Shown: positions 25,114-37,750, counted from the first letter of the stretch. The stretch: 64,000 nt of DNA from Ophthalmolycus amberensis (GCA_024529925.1 JAFEUB010000841.1:437501-501500), one strand, 5' to 3'. A program made the numbers and translations. The notes: a model not told the origin generated them from the sequence alone.

Positions 25114-25277
25114 GTCCGAAGGTGACGAGGTGAGGGTGTCCAACTCCGATATCAACCGTCACCGGTGCGGCATCGCCGTGATCCTGACCACACCCTCCGA
25201 CGCCAGTGGAGATGCAGACTCAGAGCCCGAAGCTACTGTCAAATCCCTCATTAAGTCCTTTGATACTGTTGGACAGC
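25114..25277 (+). CDS. specc1: specc1 exon 6, linker with TVKSLIKSFD
   Basis: Acceptor TGTTAG| and donor CAGC|GTGAGC. The reading begins SEGDEVRVSNSDINRHRCGI and ends with TVKSLIKSFDTVGQ, about residues 680-735. The TVKSLIKSFD block is shared by SPECC1 and SPECC1L. I chose the GTGAGC donor over the GT inside the Val codon at 25268 because only it leaves the single base needed by the next exon (C plus AT, His). A (CA)n run follows 22 bases after the donor. Confidence 0.88.
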
Positions 25278-25510
25278 GTGAGCACCGAGCACTTTGACAC
25301 ACACACACACACAGGGAATCCCAAAACAGCAGTGTAACTATAGAGGAGAACAGCTGGTGAGATCTCCAGTGTGGATTTCTGTCATTTCTCTATGAGGCCA
25401 TGTGTAGTTCATTGTTTTGGAGTCTGTGTGGCTCGGGCTGACATATAGGACAGTGAGCATTATAGGCCTCATGAAGGTAGACTCTGGCAGAAGAGTTGTA
25501 TTGGATTGCA

Positions 25511-26262
25511 TTAAGATAAGATAAAATAAGATAATCCTTTATTAGTCCCTCAGTGGGGAAATTACAGGATTACAGCAGCATTGCTCACAAGTAAAAATAA
25601 AGATAAAAATCAAGTAATATAATAAACTAAACAGTAAAACAGTAATAAAATAAGACAGTAAAGAAGAATATTAAATATACCAGTATATACAGAATATACA
25701 GACGGAATAAAAAATAATTAAAAAATAAAAATAAAAAATAAGATAAATACTTAAACGTATTGGATATTGCACGGGATTGCACGGATTAGATATTGCACCA
25801 GGTGAATGAATTAAAGTGTTCAGAAGTGTTCAAGTGTTGAGTGTTCGTGTTCAAAGTGTTAGTGGTCTACCGAGAGCAGCTTGTTGTGCAGCCTGACAGC
25901 AGCGGGGAGAAAGGACTTGCGGTACCTCTCCCTCAGACACCGGGGGTGAATCAGCCGGTGACTGAAGGAGCTGTGCAGAGCTGCCAGAGTGTCCTGCATG
26001 GGGTGGGAGGCGTGGCTCATCAGGGATGAGAGCTTCGCCATCATCCTCCTGTCTCCCACCACCTCCACAGTATCCAGTGGACACCCCAGCACGCTGCTGG
26101 CCTTCCTCACCAGTTTGTCCAGTCTCCTCCTGTCAGCTGCCGCGATGCTGCTGCTCCAGAAGACCACTCCATAGAAGATGGCTGATGCCACCACGGAGTC
26201 GAAGAAGGTCTTCAGGAGTGCTCCCTGCACCCCAAAAGACCTCAGTCTCCTCTTAGGCTGTA
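25511..26262 (-). mobile_element. 5'-truncated non-LTR retrotransposon (L2-like), minus strand
   Basis: The minus-strand reading holds LRSFGVQGALLKTFFDSVVA, then IFYGVVFWSSSIAAADRRRL, LGCPLDTVEVVGDRRMMAKL and FSHRLIHPRC. This is the C-terminal part of a fish LINE reverse-transcriptase ORF of the L2/CR1-like group, about 140 residues and open from 26287 to 25859. An AT-rich 3' untranslated region follows, ending in ATTAATAAAGG-type sequence and a TATCTTATCTT tail at about 25511-25550. Lying in specc1 intron 6 in reverse orientation, it does not disrupt exons. Truncation at the 5' end is typical of LINE insertion. Confidence 0.85.
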
Positions 26263-26577
26263 TAAGTGCACCTAATAAAGTGGACACTGCATATACTCAA
26301 ATAATAAATAAGTAAACAAGGCTAAGAATCTGACCAACAAAATGAATGTTGACTGTGTTGTGGATACTATAAACAGATTTCAGTATGAAAAGAGTATTTG
26401 AGGCCAAACATTTGGATGTTATTTTGCTCCTGGAGTTAAATATTACACTTCTCTCCTTGCTTCTTTTTGCGTTCTTTTGTTTTTATCTCAAGCTATACTA
26501 AACTTGAGTCCGTTTCTTTCTGCCTTACAGTTCTCCTTCTCTACAATAATCAACAGGTATGTTGTCTGGTCTTTCAG

Positions 26578-26678
26578 ATGGACCAGGCCACACGGTTCAA
26601 ATGCTTTCCTCTCCAAGGACCCCGCTGAGTGGGATCCCTGTTCGCACTGCTCCTGCTGCTGCCGTCTCTCCCGTCCAG
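26578..26678 (+). CDS. specc1: specc1 exon 7, linker (RTPLSGIPVRTAP)
   Basis: Acceptor CTTTCAG| and donor CCAG|GTACAC. The reading is GPGHTVQMLSS followed by PRTPLSGIPVRTAPAAAVSP and VQ. This proline-rich block distinguishes SPECC1 (RSPLSGIPVRTAP) from SPECC1L (RTPLSPSPMKTPP), as I recall them, and is the best single argument for the orthology. The exon ends in phase 0. Confidence 0.92.
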
Positions 26679-26793
26679 GTACACACCGAGATATGTTCCC
26701 CGTTCACATGTAATGAAAGTAACTTCCTACAAGTGATTCACTGTTTCACACACTGATGTGATGAGATCTCTGTTCTGTTTTATATTCTTTTAG

Positions 26794-26869
26794 AGACACG
26801 CGTACATAAAGCCACTATCAAAGACATTAGAAAAAAGAATCCACCATGGAGAATTCTCTCATCATCATG
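26794..26869 (+). CDS. specc1: specc1 exon 8, linker
   Basis: Acceptor TTTTAG| and donor CATG|GTATGT. It reads RHAYIKPLSKTLEKRIHHGE and then FSHHH, beginning with the Arg-His that follows SPVQ in the family. The rest is poorly conserved. It ends one base into a codon, which matches the exon at 27964 (G plus AG, Glu). Assigned mainly from splice sites, phase and position between two certain exons. Confidence 0.8.
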
Positions 26870-27229
26870 GTATGTAACACAAATGTGGTTTTAGCTGGAA
26901 GTCATGGTGTTTAAATTTACATGTTTATCCATATTTCATTCATGATTACCAATTCAGGGCCTCGCACACTGCTTTAAAGTCAATGGCCAGCCAAGCCAAA
27001 GTGCTACTCTGAGTCAGTTCCTTTAGAAATGAGTAGGGCTGAAATGTTTACACAGACAGTTAAATCATGAGAGAAATAAAGATGTGCCATCATCCGACTT
27101 CCGTTGTTTTTGTGGGTAGTTTTATGATTTTATTCTCTGAAAGCAAACTGTAAAGTTGGTGACTGAGCTCTTAAAATGTCTGCGTCTACAGTCAACAGAT
27201 GTTCCAGCTCTGGAAACATACAGTAACAT

Positions 27230-27569
27230 GTGCACACCCATATCTATAACGCATTACAAACATACTTATAATGCGTTATAATCTTCTTATAGCATTGCAT
27301 AATTATAGTTACACTCAAATATTCATAATGCTTGACAACAATATTCATAACACATTATAAAGCATTTGGTAACGATCTCTAAGGTCAAGTCTCATAATAC
27401 TTCATAAACTGACTAGTTTGTTACAAGGATCATAGTGTATTATGATTCCCGTGGTTGTAATACATTATAATCTTTTTGAAAATGCTGTGATTATAAGTTA
27501 CTCTATGTGGTCAGTGGGTGCTTTAAGTAAAGTGAAAACATGTGCATGGGCATTATAGAAAGTGTTACC
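27230..27569. repeat. AT-rich miniature element with GGTAACACTTTC end
   Basis: Repeated CATTATAA/TTATAATG motifs, with the right end reading AAAGTGTTACC (reverse GGTAACACTTT). This terminal motif is common among fish miniature inverted-repeat elements. It shares GATCAT...ATTCCC...GTTGTAATA and GCTTTAAGTAAAGT segments with the element at 54657-55086. The left boundary is unclear. Confidence 0.55.
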
Positions 27570-27963
27570 GTGTGTAGGGCACTATTTCAGTAAAACGGCA
27601 GGTAAAAAAGTTTGCATCACTTCCCTGATCTCATTTCACTGCCTGCCTCATCACTTCACTCGCTGTGTCTTACCGACAGTGGCTACAGTCGAGACTTGTT
27701 CAGGCAAGACAGAGTTCCTCATTTTTTATTTTGAAGAATAGGCTGAAAACTGAAGGTGACGGGGTATTCCTACTTAGTATCCCTGGACATTTCTTAGTAG
27801 ACCTTTTAGAATCAGTCCTATAGGAGCATGTATGAATTTGCTTTCCATTTGTCCAGTTGTTCCATTTGTTTGTACTCACCCATACGTTTGTTGCAGTCCT
27901 ACTTTACGAATATGTAATGCTTTATAAAATATCCTATGTTCCCTCTGTTTCTGACGACCGCAG

Positions 27964-28108
27964 AGAAGTTGTCTGGCTGCGGTGACGACCTGAAACCTAA
28001 CAGCCTGATGAGGAAGAGCCCTTCTCTCGAGTCTGTGATCAAACCCCCCGCCTCCTTCGGCAGCCGCACAGCATCCTTCAGCTACAACCGAGGCAACAGC
28101 AAACTGAG
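27964..28108 (+). CDS. specc1: specc1 exon 9, Ser-rich linker (MRKSPSLES)
   Basis: Acceptor ACCGCAG| and donor TGAG|GTGGGC. It encodes about 48 residues containing LKPNSLMRKSPSLESVIKPP, matching the RKSPSLES block of SPECC1, then a Ser-rich tail ending NSKL. RKSPS is a plausible site for basophilic kinases, which is inference. It ends after two bases of a codon (AG), completed by T in the next exon to give Ser. Confidence 0.9.
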
Positions 28109-28914
28109 GTGGGCTCACCCAAGTGATTTTGTCCGATTCGCTGTGCAGGTTTCATTGGAACTAGTGAGATAAACATCAGTTTATATATTTGACTTCTCTA
28201 CATGCAACATGATTGTTGGTTGAAATACGCAGGAAATCAGACAGAAACCAGGTTTGTGCTCTCTGTGACACTTATGCAATCGCACACACGTTGTCTGGTT
28301 CAAACAAAAATGCAAGAAAACAGACCGTGGAATAATAATAATGACTTACTTTAAAAACAGTTCTGCATTTTAGTGAAACAGAAGTCCCCCCTTCATTCCT
28401 TGAGAACAGGTTTTTGTGGTAATGTAACTATTACTTTGCAACATTGTTGACTTTTTAAGTAACAACATATTGCACTACAATGCAATTTTAAATATTCAAG
28501 TCCCAGTTGAGAGACTTTGGAGATGTACAGCTTGTATTGCCCACAGTGCTGACACAGATGGCTTTACCACAGGAAATGGAGTCCGGCTTATCAGACAAGG
28601 AAGAGAGACGTGAAACAAAAATATTCCATCTTCTGACCTCTGGCATTACAGGCGTGTTCCCGTACAGACCGCTCCTCTCTGTGTACACACAAAAGCAACC
28701 AATCGTAGCACTCCATTCAGTTCGACCCGTGCTCAACTACCACTGCAGCCAATTGGATGTTCGCTCGTGTTTGAGTTTACGTTTACACGTTGTCACGCTG
28801 AAGAGGGAAGCAGTCAAAAACTTGATCATCACACAAGACAATACCCTCAACTTGTTGACATTGATAAACACTCCTGTCAGTGTTACTCTCTGTCCATCTG
28901 CAACTCTTCTTCCT

Positions 28915-29005
28915 CTATCTATCTATCTATCTATCTATCTGTCTATCTATCTATCTATCTATCTATCTATCCATCTATCCATCTATCCATCTATCCATCT
29001 ATCAA
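28915..29005. repeat. (TATC)n microsatellite
   Basis: Tetranucleotide run CTATCTATCT with occasional GTCT and CCAT variants, over about 90 bases. Confidence 0.95.
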
Positions 29006-30342
29006 TCAAGCTGTCTAAATGCCCTCACATATTAACATCTTTGTGCTTTATTAATGTAAATGCGTGTCGCTGTATTGCAGATCTTATCTCTCAAACAGCA
29101 GATCAGCAGCAGACATTTCCGTGTTTGTTATGGTTCCAGGCTGATGTCATGATATCGCTAATCTATCACTGCTGATGAACGTATACACGCACTCTCTGGC
29201 CCCTGTAAAATTGGTTCGGACAGGGCCTCGCTGCTTCTGGCCTTGCGGTGCCTTAAACAGAGAAATAATGAATTTAACAGCTGAGCTGCTGCGAATTGTG
29301 AAATGTTTACCGCACTCAGAGCGACGACCGTGTCTCGTGGTCTTCCCATGACCTCAGGTCCAGCACAGACCCCCAGGGAGCAGACCCTGAAACCTCCGAT
29401 AGGCGTTTAAACAATCTGTTGTATCACTTTGTAAGTTCTGTGTCCTAAGATAGTGAAATCAGTACACTGTATATAAATATGTAAGCATGAGCACATGTAG
29501 ATGGAATTAAGTAAGAAAACAAAACAAGCCTGCGCTAAAGCTTTACATCTCACACTTAAAGCCAAACTGAACACTGAGCGGTGTGTAGCTGGCTTCACTC
29601 CAAAGTAATCTTGAGCTACTCTAGACTCTGACACAAATACACTGAACTGCAAAGACGCTTCAATCTTGTAATAACATATAACACAAGATCAAATAATAGA
29701 GTTCCTTTTGCTGATGTAAATCCTGGTTTTCAGAGAGGGAACGTTTGGAAATTAGATGAACTATGTAGGAAAGGAAAGTATCACTTTAATTCTTTGATAC
29801 TAGAACGTATTTTCATTTTCTCCATCATGGTACGTTCTGTGCAGACCATGATACAAAATCATCCTGTCATTATGCCTCTATGTTTACAGTATTAGGTTCT
29901 ATGGAGTTAATATTGATGCTACATATGTCCATGTTATTTGAAGACCTCATATTTAATGGTCTCATGATCATAATTTGATGCACAATGTTAATGGTCAAAT
30001 CTTTTTGCACTGTACGGTCGTTTTCAGCTGTTTTCCCTCTGGCGTGTAAACAGAACTGCTGACCCTTTTTAACTTTTCCTGATCTAATAAAAACAGTATT
30101 TACAAAATAATAAGAACTAACATGTTTAGCACCCTGAAGCACCATGAGACCATGAGACCATGAGCACAATGGGAAATCTGGAAAAAATCATGTGTTTTTA
30201 CATCAAGGCCACTTATTTTCTACACAGGAACTTTGTCTGGAAACATTTTAACTGAATTGTACACATTCTTATACTCTCAGCAATTCCTTACAGAACTTGT
30301 ATTATTATGACTTTATGACATATTGTAACCGTTCCTCATTCT

Positions 30343-30345
<3 letters not shown>

Positions 30346-30387
<42 letters not shown>
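30346..30387. repeat. (GT)21 microsatellite next to a splice acceptor
   Basis: Uninterrupted GT dinucleotides ending 28 bases before specc1 exon 10. Confidence 0.95.
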
Positions 30388-30388
<1 letters not shown>

Positions 30389-30415
30389 TTGCTGTTTGTG
30401 TTCCACTGGTGACAG

Positions 30416-30518
30416 TGTGGAAAGAAAGGACCCCTTGGCTGCACTGGCGCGGGAGTACGGAGGATCTAAGAGAAACGCTCTACTGAAGTGGTGCCAGAAG
30501 AAAACAGAAGGCTATCCG
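30416..30518 (+). CDS. specc1: specc1 exon 10, start of CH domain
   Basis: Acceptor GTGACAG| and donor TCCG|GTAGGG. The reading VERKDPLAALAREYGGSKRN and then ALLKWCQKKTEGYP is nearly identical to human SPECC1 and begins the single calponin-homology domain, about residues 842-876. A (GT)21 run ends 28 bases before the exon and abuts the acceptor region, so polypyrimidine strength and hence inclusion could vary with repeat length (inference). Confidence 0.95.
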
Positions 30519-32349
30519 GTAGGGATCACAGGCCAGAGACCTCTCTCAAATACCAGGCGGGCTTCATTCACTTTCACACCCTGCTTTTCTCTGCTACGTT
30601 GTCCGGCAGCTTTATTTTAGTCTCGTCAGGGTTTCATTCAAAAGTGACATGACAGCTCCCACTCCCTCGCTCTGTATTGCGTGGATGCAGCGTTGGACTG
30701 TCTAAATGGCCTCGGGTTCTGTAGTTATTTCATATTTTTTTTTCAGCCGTCACTGAGGTGTTAGAGTGTAGTCGCACGTAAGTGTTTGGAGACCCGCCAT
30801 TCACCCACCTGTCATCTCACTGGGGGGTATGAAGTCACTGTGGCACAGAGGTAATGGAAACAATGATGCAAAGCACTCAATGTTACCGACACACTGGATT
30901 CATACAGGTGTGTATTCATATAGCCCTGCTTGCTTTTATGCATGCCCATTTGTTTATGCATTGTTATTGTGTTGCGTCTCCATCTGTGTTCCCCGTGTCC
31001 ATGGAACCAAGTGCTGACAATCACCTGGTTTAGCTGCTCCCCTAATACCCAGTTTAAGGAGCCCATTGAGCCCAGTGGGATTACAGATTTGTAATCATCA
31101 TGTTTGTGTGCCACGTTGCCAGCTAGCGAATGCTAAAACTCGTACCGGCAGGCAGACTGGTCCCAACCTGCAAACCTTCGTTTGGAAGGAAAAGGAGTCA
31201 TTTCAGCACTTTAGCTTGTATATCTGTGGCTCGACCAAGTGTGGAAAAGCACGGGTGTCGATAACTGCTAAAAATAGACTCCGCTTAGCCGGTGATAAAT
31301 GCTCTGCATAATAGGATGAGTTGTCAGATCAATAGTTCCTATTTCTCCAGCACAATGCTGCTCAGTGAACTTTGAGTCACCCTCCCTTCATCGGAGGTTG
31401 GATGTTTGACGGCCACACAGGGCAGTGTTGGTAAAACACACAACAGAAAATCGCCTGTGATGGAAATATCTGACCAGATGAGATAAAACTGCTGTTGAGC
31501 AACAGACAGTCTGATGATCTGCTGTCATAAGATGACGGACCTGTATACAGACTGCCGTGGCTCACATTGTTGAGATTTTTACAGCAAACACTACGTTATT
31601 AGCAATAGTCCTTTCTAAAAGTACAGAACTATCTGAAAATGTATCAAAAGTGTTACTAATGCAGACTGATATGTTGTGATATATACGTATATATGGGGCT
31701 TACATTTGAGACGTTTGAACCAGAGAATATTTGTCATTTTTGTTTGTTGACAATTAATTTTCTGTTGATTGATCAGTCATTGCTAATATTGATTGATAGC
31801 GCTGCAGTTGTCACGGTGGAGCTAATTTTAACTAGTACCAGGTAAAGTAGTAGCATTGAATTATTGCACTTCAGTATAGTACTTAAGTAAATGTGCTGAG
31901 AAACGTTCCACTGCTGCTTGAATTCAAACGGACTCTTGTTAAACAGAAACCCAAGTGGAATTGCAAATCTTAGTTCAGTTCAGGACAGTTGGGTCCAGCG
32001 ACATGAAACCCTGAATGGAGCCTCATTTCCATTTAAGCATGGAATCTATGATCCCCTCTCACAAAGGGCTTAGCAACACAGTGTGATTATTTGCAAGTAT
32101 CAGGAATGCAGTAAGACGATTTGGCAACTCGGAGAGTTTCAGTCTGTGGAATAATCAGTCCCCTCCTGGAGGAACTGCTCCGTGATTCGAGCTGTGATCA
32201 TTCGTGTTTGTGCCGCGTGCCTGACCTGTAACTGACTTCATTCACAGACTGTCAGGCAGTTAACCGTAAAGAAATGTCTATTTTTAGAACAAGTGTGACT
32301 GCACATTACTGCATTTAAGAGCAGTTAATCTTGATGCATGTATATTTAC

Positions 32350-32791
32350 TAGGGGTGTAACGGTTCACAGAATCCACGGTTGGGTTCGGTACGATACAGT
32401 GGAGTCACGGTTCGGTACGTTTCGGTAGAGTAGAAAACTATAAATGCCAGAGAAATGTACTTGATTTTAAAATATATTTATTCATTACAACTAACATCAT
32501 AAAGTTATTCTTTGACTTTGAACAATGATGGAACTATACCTGAGTGACCCATCTTCTGGGGTGTCTTCTTAGCAACACACAAGCATAAAAAACAAAAACT
32601 GCTCCTTAATTTAATGTAGTATTGTTACTTACATCTTGCAAAAGAGATTTTTAATCTCAATGGGACTACCTGGTTTTTTTCTTTTTCTTTTTTTTCTTTT
32701 TTATTCAAACGTATTCGGTTCGTCATGCGTACCGAACCGTGAGCCTCGTACCGAACGGTTCAATACGAATACGCGTATCGTTACACCCCTA
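32350..32791. mobile_element. hAT-type miniature DNA transposon (442 bp)
   Basis: It begins TAGGGGTGTAACG and ends CGTTACACCCCTA, perfect 13-base terminal inverted repeats. It is flanked by an exact 8-bp direct repeat ATATTTAC at 32342-32349 and 32792-32799. An 8-bp target duplication is characteristic of hAT transposons. Subterminal CGGTTCGGTACG/CGTACCGAACCG stretches add longer complementarity. No transposase is encoded, so it is a non-autonomous element. Confidence 0.92.
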
Positions 32792-32875
32792 ATATTTACA
32801 TATCTAATTCATTTCTAATGGATGAGTTCCCAGTGAACTTGTGTGGGTTTTTCACAAACCTGACATCTAAAGGGA

Positions 32876-32975
32876 AGAAGAATCACAATCAGCTTTATTG
32901 GCCATGTATGCGGACGCATACAAGGAATTTGACTCCGGGTTTCACTTTGCTCACAACGTACATACACAAGTTTAC
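32876..32975 (-). mobile_element. LINE 3' end remnant
   Basis: AATCACAATCAGCTTTATTGGCC, then GGAATTTGACTCCGGGTTTCAC, is the reverse of a common teleost LINE 3' end that terminates in CAATAAAGCTGATTGTGATT-type sequence. Only the tail is present, consistent with strong 5' truncation. Family not asserted. Confidence 0.55.
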
Positions 32976-35183
32976 AAAGTTTTTATATCTGTCGATAGAT
33001 GGATCTTCTTAACATTATGTAATACACTCCAGAATGTGTTCACAATGCGAGGTACAGTACAGTATACGACTGTTCATCGGCATGAAGCACAAAGACCCTG
33101 CAACCCCAAATTCTGAACATAAATTTGAGTTTCCCAGTAGAGATATAAGAGAGAGGCTGTTTTTGACCTCTTGGGATTTTTTTGGTGAAACTCCAGCACC
33201 TTCCACAGGGATTTCAGATTTCTATGATGCGTGGACATGCACTGTATCTTTGCGTGTGTCACATATAGTGCCTGTGCGCCTCTTACAGTAAATGGAGCCC
33301 AGCTGAGTCTGCACCAGAACAAGAGTGGCCACAGGCCCACGCTCGAGTCTGGCAAGCTTTGGGCAAAAGGTTACTGTCCGAGGACGTGTTGCGCTTCATA
33401 TCTGGTCATGTCTGGTGAAAGGTCACGCTGGTACTGCGTTATAAGGCCACCGTCCACCTGGAAGCCACTAATTACAGGCCTAATGCCCAGAGACCGTCTG
33501 ACTTGTCACCGTGGTTTGTAGCTCCAGGACGACGACGACGGTCGCCTGAAATACAGCGACATCCAGCTTGCCTATGTCTTTCTTTATCTCCGCCATGCTT
33601 GTGTTCTGCTCTGATAAAGGTCAGTGAGGTTAAGTTTTATCAATACACCCATATGCAATTTGCAGTTCCTCTCTTCTCTGCTGTGAAGTAAGGTCAAAGA
33701 GGTAATAACTCAACACTAATTGGCTCTTGAGTTTGGAGTGACCCGGTTGTAACTTATGCTTGGCCTCTTCAGGCTACATAATTAATGGTCACTTGGAAGA
33801 GGCAGCTGTTTACTTTGATAACGAGCTCTTATATCGTGCTCATCTGCCAGCACGGAGCCAGAAATGCTGCTGTGTGAGACGGGGACAAAGCCCACGGGGT
33901 CAGCCCTGGGCCACTTGTTATTACAGTCCCATTGTTGGCGGACCTTTTGGTCAAACAGCAGCGTAATTAAAGTGAAACTGAAAACCGGAGCTATTGTAAG
34001 CACGCCGGGAGGTTATTTGATGTTTAGATGCAAATAGCTGCCGAGGGCACAATAAATCTGTGTGATTATAGCTGGACACAAAGCCTGGCGTCACACTTCG
34101 CATGTTGACTGTGATCAATAAAGGGATGAGAGAGATGAGTGCTTGGACTCATCACAAGGAGAAGATTAAATTCGACCACCAGTGGAGGTTGTGATGGACT
34201 TAAAAAAAACAAGAACGAAGCGTCTTCTTGTTGATCCATGTGAGGTGAGGTGTGGTTCTGCAAATGCATGCTTATCTTCCTCTTTAATGCAGTTAGGTGA
34301 CATGGGGAAAAAACACGAGGAAAGCAGCAACCATGGCCCAAGTGCCTTAAATCATGCATCCTGTTGAGCCATGTGTGTATATGTATGGACGTGTTGGTGC
34401 ATAATCTGCCATGTGGATCTTGTCCCTGGACAGACTGTGACAGCTTAACACGGTACGGGAAAGAAAAACACACATAGGATGGATAGGACGGCTGTGCCAT
34501 CACCATGGAGAAGAGCCCATGAACCCCTGAGGGAGAATGCGGTGTTTGAAAAGGGTGTGTTCACCCAACAGCTGCCTCCAAACCCCAGTAACGCAGAGGT
34601 GCTTGGAGCAGCTGAATACGTGACCTGTGCAAAACACTCACAACGCGGAGGACGTGCGAGTCCAGTTGAGCTCCTACACTACAAATGTCAGATTCTGGGA
34701 AGCACAGATCGATCGGTGAAGACCTTAAGCTCACTCTGATTGACTCTGCCCTGTGGGAGCGAAGCGGCCTCTGACAGGAAATTGGTATTCACGAGGGGTT
34801 CTGTGCTCGTCAGCGCTGGAATGGACACAGACTTGAAACACAAGACCGCTTTTAAACAACTTGACTTACGCTAGTTTTTAAGGCAGTTTGTAAGATCTGG
34901 CTCAAATGAACACGTTGCTGTAACTGGATGTTTTGTGACTTTTCCTTGCTCTCGAAACACTCCAGCCTCCTACTGTATATTTATCAGGCTCTTTGATGTC
35001 TTAATTTAGGACAGCTCTGGACACTTTTTAAACTTCTTTCTCCTTCTCAATTACCCATAGAAGCCAAACAAAAATAAATACGCCGTTTGTTCAAGATGGG
35101 AACAATGAGCAAAGGCTCTGAACATTAGGTTCAGCTGGGCCTGACAGAGCACAGCTCATCCGGCCAAGTCTGGGAAACTCACT

Positions 35184-35262
<79 letters not shown>

Positions 35263-35279
35263 TCGCACACACACACTCG

Positions 35280-35312
<33 letters not shown>

Positions 35313-35320
35313 TCGCACAC
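35184..35320. repeat. CA minisatellite with regular TCGC punctuation
   Basis: Runs of ACACAC are separated by ACTCGCAC at spacings of roughly 12-18 bases, with one uninterrupted CA run of about 30 bases in the middle. ORFs over it encode only Cys-Val or His-Thr repeats. Confidence 0.9.
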
Positions 35321-36849
35321 TCTCACAAAGCCATTGAAGGAATGAACCCTAATGAACCCCAAAGCGAGTGTGGAATGGAGTTCAGACATCGAGGAGGGGA
35401 AGAGGTTTGGAGTTCAAAGAGTATCCATTAATGTATATTTTAACAATGTAGGATTAACAGTAATGGTGCTGTAAGTGAGACCATCAGTGTAAAATAACAG
35501 AATACAGTTGCTATTAATAAATGTACTGTATTGTTTTTTTATTATTCCTCAAATGATCAATAATCATGATAACTAAACAATATCTTGTTCAAATTTGAAT
35601 AGAAACTTGAGGTTTGTCTGGGCTTAAGTGCAAAAAAAAACCAAAACATATTGAGTAACCCTGGACATCTGGCAAGTGGTTGTGCTAAATGGTTATGTCT
35701 GACAGTACAGAGGTCCAGGATGTGGACAGCCTAGCTCAGTAGAAGGACTAGAGGCGGTTGGATCACTTTGATATACCGGTACTAGTGATCCACGATACTA
35801 AGTCTCGAAATTAGAATTGAGTTCAGGAATGAAAATGAATCAATGGTACAGCTATGATTATGTTTGGCTCAGAGGTCTCCTTTAGGTTATAATAATATAA
35901 ATACAGGCTATGTTATAAAGGTGAACATTTTCCGTCAGATGTGGATCTGTCAGAGGGCATCAGTGCAGCTGATCTGTGCCCTGCCCACTCTTTATGCTGC
36001 CATGTGTGCAGAATGCATCCAGTAAGTCCTCTGTGGAGAGCGGCTGAGCCGATAGAGCAGCACTATCTAGCTGCAGCAGCGCTGTGACCTTCCCTGTTGC
36101 CTGTTTCCTCCATAGTCCCGCCTGCCCGGGCTTTCAGCCTGTCACTGCTCATGACTGTGATTCATTGCATGGTACATTAGGGTGTTCTCCCCTCGCTGTC
36201 TGTCTCTCTCTCTCTCTCTTTGTTACTCCATTTCAAACTTTCTTATCTCATTTGAGGTTTTTTTCTCCTCCTCTATTCTTTCTTTTATTCACATTTCATT
36301 CTGGGTCGTTTGTCTCCGTGTTGCCCGACTCCTTCGAGGTGAGCTGGAGAGATTCTGAGACAGGAAACACACTGAGACTAGCTTATCAGTCAGACGGCTC
36401 TCGGGCTCGATGTCTCCTGCTTTCACTCTTTGGACTGATGTCTTTTTAACAAGCTGTGTGTGTCACAGATATCCTCCATCCCTCCCTGCTCACCGGCTGC
36501 ATGTTGCATTGTGCTTCGGTGTTTTCTTTTTGACATTCTTGATCTGTAAGTGAGAGCTCAACATTGCGATAATGGCACGTTGACATCTGGGTGCCAAGTG
36601 TCATGGGAGCATGACAGCAGAGGGGCAGAGAGACACCAGTCCAGTAGCTCTACATGTGGCAGCAGAGTGCACACGCTGAACTCCCATTGCGGCACACACT
36701 GTTAAATTGCTGTCGGTGTTGCTTTCAGTGCACTTGTCTCGTGTCCAGCTCGTCTGTGAATTCCTTCTCCAAATGGTTTACAACAGAGCTCATGCTGTCC
36801 TTTGTCTTTAACGTCCTCTGCAGCTCAAGCCCCATGCAGGTCTCAAATG

Positions 36850-37030
36850 ATTACTCGATTCATTGATTAGTTGATTGATAGAAAAATAACCGGCAACATT
36901 TTTGATGATCGATTCATTTTCTCTGCAAGATTAATAATTATCTGACAAAACAAGTTATTTGAAGACATCTTTGGCTCTGGGAAAGTGGACACTCTTTCCT
37001 GACTCAAAATAATCGTGAGGCACAGCCCTA
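36850..37030. repeat. interspersed fish repeat fragment
   Basis: GATTAGTTGATTGATAGAAA, with GATGATCGATTCATTTTCTC and AATAATCGTGAGGCACAGCC, matches a widespread teleost repeat recalled as ATTAGTTGATCGATAGAAAA. A shorter relative lies at 31735-31800. Class not known to me. Confidence 0.5.
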
Positions 37031-37661
37031 TTCGCATGTTTTGTGAACAATATACAAAGTAAATATTACATTAAATCTACACAAACTTCCACCACTTGTT
37101 CCACTTTTCCACGAGCAGTTTCTACAGTAGCTGCTTATATTTTTGCTGCATGCTTTTCGTGACATCGGCGAGTGTCTTTCTTGTGCACCATTAAAAGGCA
37201 GAGAATCAGTTCTGTAGCATGTTCCTCTTCTAGGCTGTTATGGTTTCGTCTACATTTTGTGACCCGATGAAACTTTCAAGGCTCATTTTCACTTGAAATG
37301 CATCTGCTGATGCTACCATAGAACGTATCTGATTCCCACTTGGAGATATACAGATCAACTTAACATTAACTCTTTTTTTTTTCTCTGTACAATCCCCTGC
37401 TTCTCTCTCATATATTCTCTTTCTGTGAGCCCTAAAAAGCCTACGGCTCTGCCTTTTGTGCCGAGTGAGACGCTTCCTGTCGCTTGATGCTGTGTTTGCT
37501 TTTGTGAGCCGGCTCCCAGAGAGCTGTTGTTGTCCACTGCTGTTTTAGCATTCATGCCTCTCCCTCTCTTTCTACCCTGAACGAAGCCCAGCTCCCACAC
37601 GCAACCCCTTTCCCCTTTCATCTCCCACCCTGAACTCCATCCTACCTGCCCTGGCCTGGAT

Positions 37662-37750
37662 GAGAGAGACAGATAGATACTTTATTAATCCTGCAAGGGG
37701 AAATTTGTTCGCTACAGCAGCATTATGATATACGGTAGATAAGCAATCAC
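37662..37750 (-). mobile_element. LINE 3' end remnant
   Basis: GATAGATACTTTATTAATCC, then GCAAGGGGAAATTTGTTCGC and TACAGCAGC, is the reverse of the same type of 3' end seen at 25511-25590 (there TCCTTTATTAGTCCCTCAGT). No coding part remains. Confidence 0.6.

Larger units (their letters stand above)
28109..30415 (+). other. specc1 intron 9
   Basis: Holds a (TATC)n array at 28915-29005 and a (GT)21 run at 30346-30387 against the acceptor of exon 10. No other exon was recognised. The ORF at 28507-29175 is partly encoded by the TATC array and is not credible. Confidence 0.6.

Noticed and set aside
33523..33560. GACGACGACGACGG stretch after TCCAG, reading DDDDGRLKYSDIQLA
   Set aside because: Stops soon after, no matching donor and no counterpart in the cytospin family.
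35091..35389. Cys-Val-rich minus-strand ORFs resembling cysteine-rich peptides
   Set aside because: Pure translation of the CA/TCGC minisatellite.
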